Assembly: GCF_018139625.1 (NCBI RefSeq)
Contig: NZ_JAGSOH010000027.1
Span: 32,284-69,053, forward strand
Direction: 5' to 3'
Source: Actinospica acidithermotolerans
GTDB taxonomy: Bacteria; Actinomycetota; Actinomycetes; Streptomycetales; Catenulisporaceae
Length of the DNA stretch: 36,770 nucleotides
Position numbers and translations under genes: made by a program. Of the stretch, positions 15,864-23,900 are shown one piece after another. Numbering within the stretch: the first letter of the stretch is position 1; each line of letters opens with the position of its first letter. The notes under the pieces are model-generated. The model searched no databases, was not told where the DNA came from, and saw only the letters and a list, made by a program, of their open reading frames with translations.

Positions 15864-15903
15864 GACGGTCCCGGACGGTCCCGGGCGGTTCAGGACGGTC
15901 GCG
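15864..15903. repeat. Four tandem 10-base units, GACGGTCCCG type
   Basis: Units lie at 15864-15873 and 15874-15883 (identical), 15884-15893 (GGCGGTTCAG) and 15894-15903 (GACGGTCGCG). The array runs across the stop codon of the DUF427 gene, so it sets that protein's last residues. It looks like recent slippage at the convergent gene junction. Confidence 0.7.
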
Positions 15904-16645
15904 GGACTGCCCGGCCGTCGACGAAGATGTCCACCTTCTCGTTGTAGAACGCGATCAGGCCGGCGATGGGCTTGAGGTCGACCGTGGGGAAGTCGTAGGC
16001 CCACGCGAGGTCCTCGTACACGGTGCCGTCCACGTTCGCCGACCAGTAACCGCTGGTCACGCCCTTGTACGGGCACTGTGAAACCGTCTCCGACGGCACC
16101 AGGCGCATGAAGTCGACCTCGGTGCGGTTGAAGTAGTACCGGGTCGGCAGGCCGGTCTCGAACAGCAGAACGGGCGAGGAGGACTCAGCCAGCGTCGTGC
16201 CGCCGAGCGCGACGCGGACGTGGCGCGTCGAGCGCAGCGCGTCCACGCGCGTGTAGGGGCAGCGCGGGTGGACGAAGACCTCCTCGTCCTCCTCGAACCA
16301 GGCGTCGAGCGCGTCCCACTGGAGACGGACGTGGCCGCGCACCTCGGGCTTCTTCGCGTCGTCGCCGTAGACGCGGGCCGCACCGGACTTCTCGACGCCG
16401 CCGACCCTCAGTGCGTGCCGGCGGGCGGTGCCGAGCGAGCGGTCCTCGGTGCGGCCCTCGTCCACGAGGACGCCTTCCGCCACGTCGCCGAGCGGAATGT
16501 AGAACTGCGGGTAGTACACGTGCTCCCAGACGTAGAGCGCCCGCGTGGTGTCGAGCACCGTCCGGCCGCCGAGTCGCGCGCGCACCCGCCGCGGCACCGG
16601 CTCGACGTGGTCGACCTCTGCGATCATTCGGGGATAGTCGCGCAT
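15890..16645 (-). CDS. Two-domain DUF427 protein
   Basis: A 251-residue cytosolic protein made of two DUF427 modules. The first covers about residues 15-120 (RRVRARLGGRTVLDTTRALYV, then VYYPQFYIPLGDV), and the second about 130-245 (HVRVALGGTTLAES, then LPTRYYFNRTEVDFMRLVPSE, CPYKGVTSGYW and LAWAYDFP). The joining region carries CPYTRVDALRSTRH, a partial echo of the CPYKG motif. DUF427 is a beta-rich fold common in actinomycetes with no agreed function. ATG 16645 has GGGAG 6 bases upstream. The gene is divergent from the prenyltransferase gene, with 207 bases between starts. The C-terminus lies in a 10-base tandem repeat and may vary between strains. Confidence 0.88.
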   Translation of the reverse strand: MRDYPRMIAEVDHVEPVPRRVRARLGGRTVLDTTRALYVWEHVYYPQFYIPLGDVAEGVLVDEGRTEDRSLGTARRHALRVGGVEKSGAARVYGDDAKKPEVRGHVRLQWDALDAWFEEDEEVFVHPRCPYTRVDALRSTRHVRVALGGTTLAESSSPVLLFETGLPTRYYFNRTEVDFMRLVPSETVSQCPYKGVTSGYWSANVDGTVYEDLAWAYDFPTVDLKPIAGLIAFYNEKVDIFVDGRAVPRPS

Positions 16646-16852
16646 CGCCGCTCCCGTGCGTTGGGTAACTTGTCTTCGCAGTTCACCGGCCGAGTCCCAT
16701 GGTTTCACGCGCCGCCTTCACGGTCCACCGGAAGCGGCGGATCTTCGCAGGCGGCACCGGGCCTGTCCAGCGGCTTCAGGGACCTTCACTCCTTTGTGTC
16801 ATCTCGCCGCCGCACCCTCGGCCGACGATCCCCGGCGGGTAAGGACACTGAC

Positions 16853-17605
16853 GTGAGACCCGCATCCGCACCCGCCCACGTCGCCTGCATCATGGACGGA
16901 AACCGGCGCTGGGCCGAGCAGAACGGCCTGCCGGAAACCGCCGGACACCGCGCCGGCCGCTCCGCGGCGCTGGACGTCATCGACGCCGCCCGCAGCGCCG
17001 GGGTGCGCTGGCTGACGCTGTTCGCGTTCTCCAGCGAGAACTGGCGCCGTCCGGGCGAAGAGGTCGCCTTCCTGATGCAACTGGTGCAGCACACCGTCCG
17101 CCGGCACGCCCTGGCGTTGCACGCGAAGGACATCCGCTGCCGGTTCCTGGGAGCCGCCGACGCCCGAATACCCGCCGCGCTGCGCCGCGACATCGCGGAC
17201 CTGGAGAACCTCACGCGCGACAACCGCGGCATGACCCTCACCGCGGCGTTCGGCCACGGCGGACGCGGCGACCTGATCTCGGCCGCCCGCTCGTTGATCC
17301 GCGCGGGCGTCCCGGCGGACGCGGTGACCGAGGAGCTTTTCGCCGCGCACCTGCCGCTGCCCGACACGCCCGACGTCGACCTCGTCGTGCGCACATCCGG
17401 CGAGCAGCGGATCTCCAACTTCATGCTCTGGCAGGTCGCCTACGCCGAGTGGGTGTACCCGCCGGAGCTGTGGCCCGACTTCGGCACCGAGCAGTTCCTG
17501 CGGTGCCTCGACACGTACAGCCGCCGTCAGCGCCGATTCGGCGCCCGCCCTCAGAACCCTGCGCATCACACCGACGGGAGCGAACCTTGTCTGACGCGAC
17601 TTTGA
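16853..17605 (+). CDS. cis-Prenyltransferase (undecaprenyl diphosphate synthase family)
   Basis: A 250-residue cytosolic or membrane-peripheral enzyme that adds isopentenyl diphosphate units in cis to an allylic diphosphate. Seen are the catalytic aspartate D15 in MDGNRRWAEQ, then ETAGHRAG, FAFSSENWRRP, the changed segment FGHGGRGDL where family members often have NYGGR, and the substrate-binding end VDLVVRTSGEQRISNF with QVAYAEWVYPPELWPDF. GTG 16853 has AAGGA 8 bases upstream. The last 19 bases overlap the start of the oxygenase gene, so the two are probably translated together. It may be a second, specialised copy rather than the essential cell-wall enzyme, because of its partner. Product chain length cannot be read off. 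Confidence 0.9.
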   Translation: MRPASAPAHVACIMDGNRRWAEQNGLPETAGHRAGRSAALDVIDAARSAGVRWLTLFAFSSENWRRPGEEVAFLMQLVQHTVRRHALALHAKDIRCRFLGAADARIPAALRRDIADLENLTRDNRGMTLTAAFGHGGRGDLISAARSLIRAGVPADAVTEELFAAHLPLPDTPDVDLVVRTSGEQRISNFMLWQVAYAEWVYPPELWPDFGTEQFLRCLDTYSRRQRRFGARPQNPAHHTDGSEPCLTRL

Positions 17606-19020
17606 CCGACACCACCCCCTACCCGCTGCTGCGCGAGCTGAGCAACGAACTGGGCTGGGGCCTCGCCGTGGTCCGCGCGGCCGTCCTTCAGGCGGCGCTG
17701 CCGCAGATCGCCGCCGCGCTCGCCGACCAGTCCACCTTCGTCACCCATCCCTGGCGACGGCTGCACAACACCATGGCCAGCGTGGAACGGCTGCTCGACG
17801 AGGACGCCGCGGTCCGCGAGCGCGAAGTCGCCCGGCTCAACCGGCTGCACGCGCGGATCACCGGCGCCGGCCCGAACGGCACCTCCTACAGCGGTCTCGA
17901 CCCGGAGGGGCGCGCGTGGGTCATCGCGACCCTCTTCGAGTCCTCCGTGACGATGCGCCGCAACAGCGGACGCGCGCTCGACTGGTCCGCACAGGAGCAG
18001 CTGTACGCGGAGTTCCGGCGGCTGCTCGCGGCCTTCGGCGACGACGCGTCCGTGCTGCCGGAGCAGCTCTCCCGGTTCTGGCCGTACTACCAGCAGATGC
18101 TCTCCGAGCGGCTTGAGCACACCGACGCCGTGGACGCCGTGCTCTACCGCCTGCTCGACGCGGTGCCGCCGCCTCCGGTGCTGCGGGACCAGCGCACCGC
18201 GTGGGCCGCGGTGCGCTCGATCGCCGGGCCGGTCGCCGCCCGGGTCACCGTCGCGTCGCTGCCGCCGACGTTCCGCGAGCGGGTGCGGATCGACAGCCCC
18301 GTGCTGTCCGACGCGCTGATGGTCGGCGCGTACCGCGGCAGCGGCCTGGCCACGCTCGCTCTGCCGGTCCTCTCCAACCCGTGGACGCTCGCGAGCGTTA
18401 TGGACGGGGACGGGGACGGCGATCAGTCCGCCTCGCCGCTGTTCGGCGCCCTGCTGCGCGGCGCGAGCGCGTTCACGTCGGTCGTCCGGGCGGCGCGTCC
18501 CGCGCAGCCCGCCGCCTCCGGGCCGAACCGGGACGCCGAGCCGTGGCCCGCGCAGCGCTTCTTCGTGAACGTGCTCGATCAGACCGGCGACGGCACGGTC
18601 AGCTGGCCCGACCTCGCGGCGCTGGCCCGCGAGGTCGCCTCCCGCCTGGATCTGGACGCGGACCGGGAAACAGAGGTCTACGACGCGTTCCACGGCTGGT
18701 GGCGGGAACTGTCCGCGGCCCTCGACACCGACGGCGACGGCGTCGTCTCGCTCCAGGAGTACGTCGCCGGCTCCGCGAACCTGCCCGCGCCCGCGCTCGT
18801 CCGCCTCGCCGACGTCCTGTTCGAGGTCACCGACGTCGACGGCAGCGGCACGATCTCCGCGCAGGAGTATCGCAAGCTGCTGCACACCGGCTTCTCGCAC
18901 GAGCTCCCCGGCCCGCCCGGCGCGGACCTGACCAAGTCCGCCTTCACGACGGAGTTCATGCACTTCATGGCCGGGCGCCGGCCGTCGACGGCCTGGGAGC
19001 GGCTGACCACGGACAGTTGA
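17587..19020 (+). CDS. DUF2236 (MpaB/latex-clearing-type) oxygenase fused to EF-hands
   Basis: A 477-residue protein. Residues about 45-245 match DUF2236, the heme-oxygenase fold shared by rubber-cleaving Lcp and fungal MpaB: HPWRRLHNT, then NRLHARITGAGPNGTSY (H88 is a likely heme ligand), LDPEGRAWVIATLFES, and LPPTFRERV. Residues 325-430 carry three EF-hand loops: 331-342 (DQTGDGTVSWPD, ending in D rather than E), 380-391 (DTDGDGVVSLQE) and 416-427 (DVDGSGTISAQE). A degenerate fourth hand may follow at about 447. An acidic DGDGDGD run lies at 273-279. The start is TTG 17587, with GGGAG 7 bases upstream, inside the prenyltransferase gene. No signal peptide is seen. Calcium-gated oxidation of a prenyl chain is an inference from the fusion and the neighbour. 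Confidence 0.85.
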   Translation: MSDATLTDTTPYPLLRELSNELGWGLAVVRAAVLQAALPQIAAALADQSTFVTHPWRRLHNTMASVERLLDEDAAVREREVARLNRLHARITGAGPNGTSYSGLDPEGRAWVIATLFESSVTMRRNSGRALDWSAQEQLYAEFRRLLAAFGDDASVLPEQLSRFWPYYQQMLSERLEHTDAVDAVLYRLLDAVPPPPVLRDQRTAWAAVRSIAGPVAARVTVASLPPTFRERVRIDSPVLSDALMVGAYRGSGLATLALPVLSNPWTLASVMDGDGDGDQSASPLFGALLRGASAFTSVVRAARPAQPAASGPNRDAEPWPAQRFFVNVLDQTGDGTVSWPDLAALAREVASRLDLDADRETEVYDAFHGWWRELSAALDTDGDGVVSLQEYVAGSANLPAPALVRLADVLFEVTDVDGSGTISAQEYRKLLHTGFSHELPGPPGADLTKSAFTTEFMHFMAGRRPSTAWERLTTDS

Positions 19021-19120
19021 CCACGGACAGCTGACCGGCCGCCGCCGAAGGATCTGCCTGCGCCGCCGGGCGCCGCGCTCGCTATTGTGGCCGGTGCCGT
19101 CGACAGTAGGCAGGGAGACC

Positions 19121-21289
19121 GTGGTCGAGGAGATACGCACAGCCGCTCCGGCAGATGTCAAGGCACTGCTGGAGCGGGCCGCGGGCCTGCGCGCGAAGAT
19201 CGACGGGCTGCACGCGAGCGAGCAGGAGCTCCACGAGGCGGTGCGCGGCGCGTATCAGGCCTCGCATACTGCGGCGGTGCGCGGCCGGCTGACGGGCATC
19301 CCCGTCGAACGGCTCAAGGACGTGACCGGGGCCAGGCTCCCGGCGGACAGGCTCGCGGAGGCCGGGTACCGGACCGTCGCGGATCTGGACGGCGTCACGG
19401 CCGAGACGCTGCAAGGGATTCCCGGCGTCGGCCGGGTCGGCGCCGAGCGGACCGTCGAGGCGGTCCGGCGCATCGCGGAGGCCGCCGAGCAGAACACCGG
19501 CGTCACCGCGGACATGGACCTGCGCGGACCGGACGCCGCGGCGCTGCTCACGTCGCTGTACCGGGCACGCGTCGCGGACCGGGTGATGGAGCGGGTGCGC
19601 GAGCCGGCGGCCCGTTTGAGCGGCGCGATCACGAGCCTGGCGACCGCCGCCAAGCCGCTCGGCGGGCGCGTACGCAGGCTGTTCCTCGGCCGCACCCGAC
19701 GCGACGAGGCCCAGCGCGCGTACACCGAGCTCGACGGACTGCTCGCGAATCCGCGCACGGTCAAGGATCTGGACCGGATCGACGCGGCCGAACGGCGCTT
19801 GCAGGCCAAGCCGCCGCGTCCCGCCACGGCGCGCAACGACTTCGAGAAGCACTCCGCCGACTATTTCAGCACCCTCAGCCGGATCATCGGCGATCACCAC
19901 CGCTCCGAGGCCTCGCGCGGATTCCTCACGGACGACCTCGCCTCACGGGTCGGCGCCCAGCAGCTCGACGAGACGCATCTGCGCGTCGCGCTGCGTCCGT
20001 ACCAGGCGTTCGGCGCACGGTTCGCGCTCGCTCAGCGGCGCGTCGTACTCGGCGACGAGATGGGCTGCGGCAAGACCGTCGAATCGATCGCGGCGCTCGC
20101 GCACCTGCGGGCCGAGGGCGCGCGGCACTTCCTGGTCGTGTGCCCGGCCAGCGTCCTGGTCAACTGGATGCGCGAGGTCGCCTCGCACAGCACGCTGCGC
20201 GCGCACCGGCTGCACGGATCCCAGCGCGCCGCGGGCCTGCGCGCCTGGATCCGCGGCGGCGGCGTGGGCGTGACGACGTTCGAAGCGCTGCAGGGGCTCG
20301 ACGTGCCGGAGAAGCTGGCCGTGGGCATGCTCGTGGTCGACGAGGCGCATTACGTGAAGAACCCTGACACGATGCGTTCCATCGCCGTGCGCGCGTGGTG
20401 CGATCGGGTGGAGCGCGTGCTGTTCCTGACCGGCACGCCGATGGAGAACCGCGTCGAGGAGTTCCGCAACCTGGTCGGATACCTCCAGCCCGAGGTCGTC
20501 GCCTCGATCGGCGAGATCGACGCGGTGGCCGGCTCCGAGGCCTTCCGCCGCGCGGTCGGCCCGGCGTATCTGCGGCGCAACCAGGAGGACGTGCTCTCCG
20601 AGCTGCCGGAGCTCGTGCAGGTGGACGAGTGGACCGAGTTCGGCCCCGAGGACGAGCTCGCCTACAAGGAGGCCGTGGCCGCGCGCAGCTTCATGGGCAT
20701 GCGCCGCGCCGCGTACGCGTCGCAGGATCCGGCCTCGTGCGCCAAGCTGGCGAGGCTCGTCGAGATCGCCGACGAGGCCGCCTCGAACGGCCGCAAGGTC
20801 GTCGTGTTCTCCTACTTCCGCGACGTGCTCGACCTGGTCTGCCGCACCCTCGGCGAGGACCGCGTCTTCGGCCCGCTGACCGGCGGCGTCCAGCCTGCCC
20901 TCCGGCAGGAGATGGTCGACCGGTTCAGCGCGACGAAGGGCCACGCGGTCCTCGCCAGCCAGATCCAGGCGGGCGGCGTCGGCCTGAACATGCAGGCGGC
21001 CTCCGTGATCATTCTGTGCGAGCCGCAGGTCAAGCCGACGCTCGAGACCCAGGCCATCGCCCGCGCGCACCGGATGGGCCAGATCCGCCGCGTCCAGGTG
21101 CACCGGCTGCTGGCCGCCGACAGCGTCGACCAGCGCATGCTCGAGATCCTGGAGACCAAGAAAGAGCTCTTCGACGCCTTCGCCCGCCGCAGCGACACCG
21201 CCGAGAAGATGCCCGAGGCCGTCGACATCGGCCCCTCCGTCGCCCGCCAGGTGATCGCCGCCGAACGCGAGCGGCTCGGCCTCGGCTAG
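19121..21289 (+). CDS. SNF2-family helicase with N-terminal HhH domain
   Basis: A 722-residue ATP-dependent DNA translocase. Residues 60-118 hold a helix-hairpin-helix (LAEAGYRTVADLDGVTAETL, then GIPGVGRVGAER), a DNA-binding element. A helical region of about 170 residues follows. The SNF2 ATPase has Walker A at 311-319 (GDEMGCGKT), DEAH at 407-410, LTGTP at 436-440 and the C-terminal RecA lobe with QAGGVGLNM and QAIARAHRMGQ at 644-654. All catalytic motifs are intact. GTG 19121 follows GGGAG, and a -10-like TATTGT lies about 30 bases upstream. It sits 100 bases after the oxygenase gene but appears to have its own promoter. It converges on the amidase gene. Its role, whether DNA repair, remodelling or defence, is not shown by context. 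Confidence 0.9.
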   Translation: MVEEIRTAAPADVKALLERAAGLRAKIDGLHASEQELHEAVRGAYQASHTAAVRGRLTGIPVERLKDVTGARLPADRLAEAGYRTVADLDGVTAETLQGIPGVGRVGAERTVEAVRRIAEAAEQNTGVTADMDLRGPDAAALLTSLYRARVADRVMERVREPAARLSGAITSLATAAKPLGGRVRRLFLGRTRRDEAQRAYTELDGLLANPRTVKDLDRIDAAERRLQAKPPRPATARNDFEKHSADYFSTLSRIIGDHHRSEASRGFLTDDLASRVGAQQLDETHLRVALRPYQAFGARFALAQRRVVLGDEMGCGKTVESIAALAHLRAEGARHFLVVCPASVLVNWMREVASHSTLRAHRLHGSQRAAGLRAWIRGGGVGVTTFEALQGLDVPEKLAVGMLVVDEAHYVKNPDTMRSIAVRAWCDRVERVLFLTGTPMENRVEEFRNLVGYLQPEVVASIGEIDAVAGSEAFRRAVGPAYLRRNQEDVLSELPELVQVDEWTEFGPEDELAYKEAVAARSFMGMRRAAYASQDPASCAKLARLVEIADEAASNGRKVVVFSYFRDVLDLVCRTLGEDRVFGPLTGGVQPALRQEMVDRFSATKGHAVLASQIQAGGVGLNMQAASVIILCEPQVKPTLETQAIARAHRMGQIRRVQVHRLLAADSVDQRMLEILETKKELFDAFARRSDTAEKMPEAVDIGPSVARQVIAAERERLGLG

Positions 21290-21316
21290 GCCGCGACGCT
21301 AGTTTGCAGACACGGC

Positions 21317-22213
21317 CTACCGGTTCTCCAGGAAGTCGATGATGCCGTCCGCGATCGCCGCGGCGAGCTTCGCGCGTCCGGCGCTTGACTCCATGAGTGC
21401 GATATCCCCAGGGTTCTTCATGTTCCCGCATTCGACGAGGACCTTCGGCACCGTGGACAGGTTCAGCCCCGCGAGATCGCTGCGCGTCTCGTAGCCGTCG
21501 TCGCCGATGTACGTCGCCGGCGTCTCGCCCGACTCGGCGAGGAAGGTCGCGTGCAGCGCCTTGGACAGGGCGTCGGAACGCGCGTCGTTCGCCGCGCCGC
21601 CCTCGGAGCGGGTCGCCTGGATGATCTGGAAGCCGTGCCCGGAGGACGCGAACCCGTCGCCGTGGATCGAGATCGCGGCATCCGCGTGCGCGTCGTTGCC
21701 GATCGCGGCGCGCTGGTCGACGCACGGCCCGACGCCGTCGTCCGTCGTCCGAGTCATGATCACCTTCGCGCCGTGCTGCTCGAGGATCTGCTCCACGAGG
21801 ACGGAGACCTGGAGGTTGAACTGGTATTCCGGGTAGCCGTCATCGGCGTTCGTGCCTGTGGTGTCGCACGTCTTGGTCTGCCCGAAGCCCATGGGCACGA
21901 GCTTCGCGATCTCCGCCGCGTGCGACGCGTTCCCGCCGTTGTGGCCGGGGTCGATGACGACGGTCTTGCCGGCGAGCGCAGCCGCCGGCGACGACGCGGC
22001 CGGGGACACGGTTGCCGAGGCGGTTGACGACGGACTCGCCCCGTTCACGCCGTTCGCGGCGAGCGCGGACGCGGCGGAGGAGGCACCGGTGGCCGGCACT
22101 GTCGACTCCTGACCGACCTGCGTCGCGGTCGTATCGCACGCCGATACGGCGAGCGCGCAGACGGCGAACACGGCTGCGAGCGCTGAACATATTCGTCGGT
22201 GGTGGGTAGGCAC
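21317..22213 (-). CDS. N-acetylmuramoyl-L-alanine amidase lipoprotein (Amidase_3)
   Basis: A 298-residue exported peptidoglycan amidase resembling mycobacterial Rv3717. The signal peptide ends in the lipobox AVSAC (C26). A Ser/Ala/Thr linker leads to the catalytic domain from residue 82. Zinc ligands are likely H91 (DPGHNGG), E129 (YPEYQFN) and H184 (SIHGDG), and the catalytic glutamate is E261 (VECGNM). C116 and C164 may form the disulfide seen in the family. The enzyme cuts the bond between MurNAc and L-Ala of the stem peptide. GTG 22213 is used; AAGG lies about 9 bases upstream and no ATG fits. The gene converges on the SNF2 gene and heads away from the G-rich repeat region. Confidence 0.92.
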   Translation of the reverse strand: MPTHHRRICSALAAVFAVCALAVSACDTTATQVGQESTVPATGASSAASALAANGVNGASPSSTASATVSPAASSPAAALAGKTVVIDPGHNGGNASHAAEIAKLVPMGFGQTKTCDTTGTNADDGYPEYQFNLQVSVLVEQILEQHGAKVIMTRTTDDGVGPCVDQRAAIGNDAHADAAISIHGDGFASSGHGFQIIQATRSEGGAANDARSDALSKALHATFLAESGETPATYIGDDGYETRSDLAGLNLSTVPKVLVECGNMKNPGDIALMESSAGRAKLAAAIADGIIDFLENR

Positions 22214-22388
22214 CCGCCCAACCTTGCCATGTCCCTCCGTACTGAGCGCAAGTCCCCAGTGCCGACGATCCGATCTCGTCGAGTACCAGGCATGGCGCCC
22301 CTCGGCCCTCGGTGAACATCGAGCGCCGAGGGGCACACCTCTGCCGGGCTGCGCTACGGACGCCGTGCCCGGAGAGTCATCGGTTGGA

Positions 22389-22420
22389 ACCCGGCCGCCG
22401 CCGGAGCGGCGGTCCCGGGT
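22389..22420. terminator. Bulged GC hairpin in the amidase/NHL gap
   Basis: Arms ACCCGG + CCGCCGC and GCGGCGG + TC + CCGGGT pair over 13 bases with a 2-base bulge and the loop CGGA. It lies about 135 bases beyond the stop of the NHL gene in its direction and upstream of the amidase. It may terminate the NHL message; no U-tract is present. Confidence 0.55.
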
Positions 22421-22547
22421 GTGGGTGGAGCGGTGGGTGCACGTGCTCTTGGGTGCGTGGGTGGTGCGTGGGTTTAAGTGGGTGGTGCGTGGTTTCGCGT
22501 GGGTGGTGCGTCGTGCTGCCTGGTGGTGTGCGTGGGCGTGCGGGTGA
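22419..22547 (+). CDS. Possible Trp/Arg-rich 42-residue peptide over the repeat
   Basis: A short open frame from GTG 22419 to TGA 22547. The 21-base DNA repeat is read in frame as WVVRGFK, WVVRGFA and WVVRRAA. The product would have 8 Trp, 5 Arg and 1 Lys in 42 residues, hydrophobic and cationic. A GGAG lies 12 bases upstream but inside the hairpin stem, which would occlude it. There is no homologue I recognise. The frame may be an accident of a repeat whose period is a multiple of three. Confidence 0.2.
   Translation: MWVERWVHVLLGAWVVRGFKWVVRGFAWVVRRAAWWCAWACG
22457..22519 (+). repeat. Three 21-base G-rich repeats with G-quadruplex potential
   Basis: The 13-mer GTGGGTGGTGCGT occurs at 22457, 22478 and 22499, an exact 21-base period or two helical turns. 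Counting flanks, the plus strand holds ten GGG runs between 22417 and 22544, including GGG-N5-GGG-N8-GGG-N7-GGG at 22451-22482. The array lies in the 341-base gap (22214-22554) between the amidase start and the NHL stop. Apart from the hairpin and the short frame, nothing else is seen in this gap. Confidence 0.85.
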
Positions 22548-22554
22548 CGGCCGG

Positions 22555-23805
22555 TCAGCTGCCGCTGTAGCTGCTGTAGCTGCTATTGCCGCTGTAGCTG
22601 CCGTAGCTCCCGTTGTTGCCGCTACTCAGCGGGCCGAGCACGTTCAGGGAGTTGCTGATGTCGTCGACGTAGTACACCCACTTGCCGTCGGCGCTCGGGA
22701 AGAGTCCGAACAGGGCGCCGGCGCCCGCCATGGATCCGCTGACGGCGGTGGTGTCCAGGGCCTTGACCAGGGCGGTGGCTCCGCGCGTGGTGACCGCGAC
22801 GAGGTTGCCGTTGTTGCCGTTGGCGACCAGCAGGACGTTGTTGGACAGCGCGGTCAGGCCGAGCGGGCCCTGGATCAGGCCGCCTTCGGCGAGGGTGGAT
22901 CCGAGGCCGTCGCTGTTGTGCCGGGTGGTGGCGTTCGGGATCACCGCGATCCGGTTGCCGAGCGTGTCGGCGATGTAGAGGGTGGACCCGATCACCGCGA
23001 CGCCGGTCGGTCCCACGATCAGGTTGGCGGCGCTGGTCTCCTCGGGCAGCCCGGAGGCGACGGCGACGGCCGTGAGGATCTGGAAGTGCTGCCGCGTCAC
23101 GGCGAGGCGCAGCCGGATCACGGTGCCGCGGTTCACCTGCTTGCCCATGCCCGCCACCGCGCCATTGAGCACATTGGTGACGAACAGCTCGACCGAGTTG
23201 CCGCCGTCCACGGCCGCCATGTCCCACGGGCCGTTGATGCCGTGCCCGGTGATGACCGCCTTCGCCTGGCCCCGGCTGTTGAGCACGATCAGGCAGCCGG
23301 ACTTCAGGGTCGCCGAGGTGCCGTCGGAGGTCGGCGTGCTGCCGACGACGACCCACCCGTCGCGCAGAACGACGAGCGCCGTCGTGAGCCCGAGACCGCC
23401 GGGGCAGGTCGAGGGCAGCGAGGACGCGGTGAGCGCGGCGAACACGATCTTCGCGTGGGTCGTCGGGTTGACCTCGACGATGGTCGTGCCGGTCCCGGCC
23501 GAGTTGGCCTTGTTGTTGAAGTTGCTGACCAGCACGTCGCCCTTGACCAGCTTGCCGATCCCGTCCGGCACGACCGCGACCCCGTACGGGTTCAGATCGC
23601 CGTTCGCCGGAACGGTGGACGACACCATCTTCGCAGCCGTGGTGGCGGTGACCACATTCGCGGACAGCACCGTACGGTTGCGCGCCTGCGAAACGTCGTG
23701 TTCGTGGTCCCAGGGCGAGGCGTACGCGGCGGTTCCCGCCACCGCGCCGATCACCAGCGCCAGCGCGGAGCCGATGCCGACGCGGATCCTCGTTCTCCTC
23801 ATCAT
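22555..23805 (-). CDS. Secreted NHL/beta-propeller-like protein
   Basis: A 416-residue exported protein. Basic MMRRTRIR and a hydrophobic core lead to a cleavage site near AYAS (about 30). The body repeats a propeller-like pattern: NPYGVAVVPDGI, VLVSNFNN, GPWDMAAVDGG, LFVTNVLNG, GPTGVAVIGSTLYIADTLGNRI, GPLGLTALSNNVLLVANGNNGN and FPSADGKWVYYVDDISN, consistent with about six NHL-type blades. The last 22 residues are Ser/Gly/Tyr/Asn repeats. ATG 23805 is preferred to GTG 23814 because AAGGAG lies 10 bases before it but only 1 base before the GTG. It is divergent from the anchored surface protein, with paired inverted motifs between. The ligand or partner is unknown; an extracellular binding or scaffold role is likely. 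Confidence 0.85.
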   Translation of the reverse strand: MMRRTRIRVGIGSALALVIGAVAGTAAYASPWDHEHDVSQARNRTVLSANVVTATTAAKMVSSTVPANGDLNPYGVAVVPDGIGKLVKGDVLVSNFNNKANSAGTGTTIVEVNPTTHAKIVFAALTASSLPSTCPGGLGLTTALVVLRDGWVVVGSTPTSDGTSATLKSGCLIVLNSRGQAKAVITGHGINGPWDMAAVDGGNSVELFVTNVLNGAVAGMGKQVNRGTVIRLRLAVTRQHFQILTAVAVASGLPEETSAANLIVGPTGVAVIGSTLYIADTLGNRIAVIPNATTRHNSDGLGSTLAEGGLIQGPLGLTALSNNVLLVANGNNGNLVAVTTRGATALVKALDTTAVSGSMAGAGALFGLFPSADGKWVYYVDDISNSLNVLGPLSSGNNGSYGSYSGNSSYSSYSGS

Positions 23806-23900
23806 GTAGGACACGCTCCTTAGAGGGTTTTAACGCGCGGCCCGAGGCGGGCCGCGAGTCCAGCAGTGTCACCGCCCCCAGACGGAGCAACCGCCGCATC

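Noticed and set aside
17566-19161. Minus-strand open frame opposite the DUF2236-EF-hand gene
   Set aside because: Arg/Gly/Glu-rich sequence with no motif. The plus strand carries clear family motifs and a ribosome-binding site.
19121-21289. Phage-defence system around the SNF2 helicase
   Set aside because: No nuclease, methylase, phospholipase D or other defence partner lies on either side; neighbours are metabolic and cell-wall genes.
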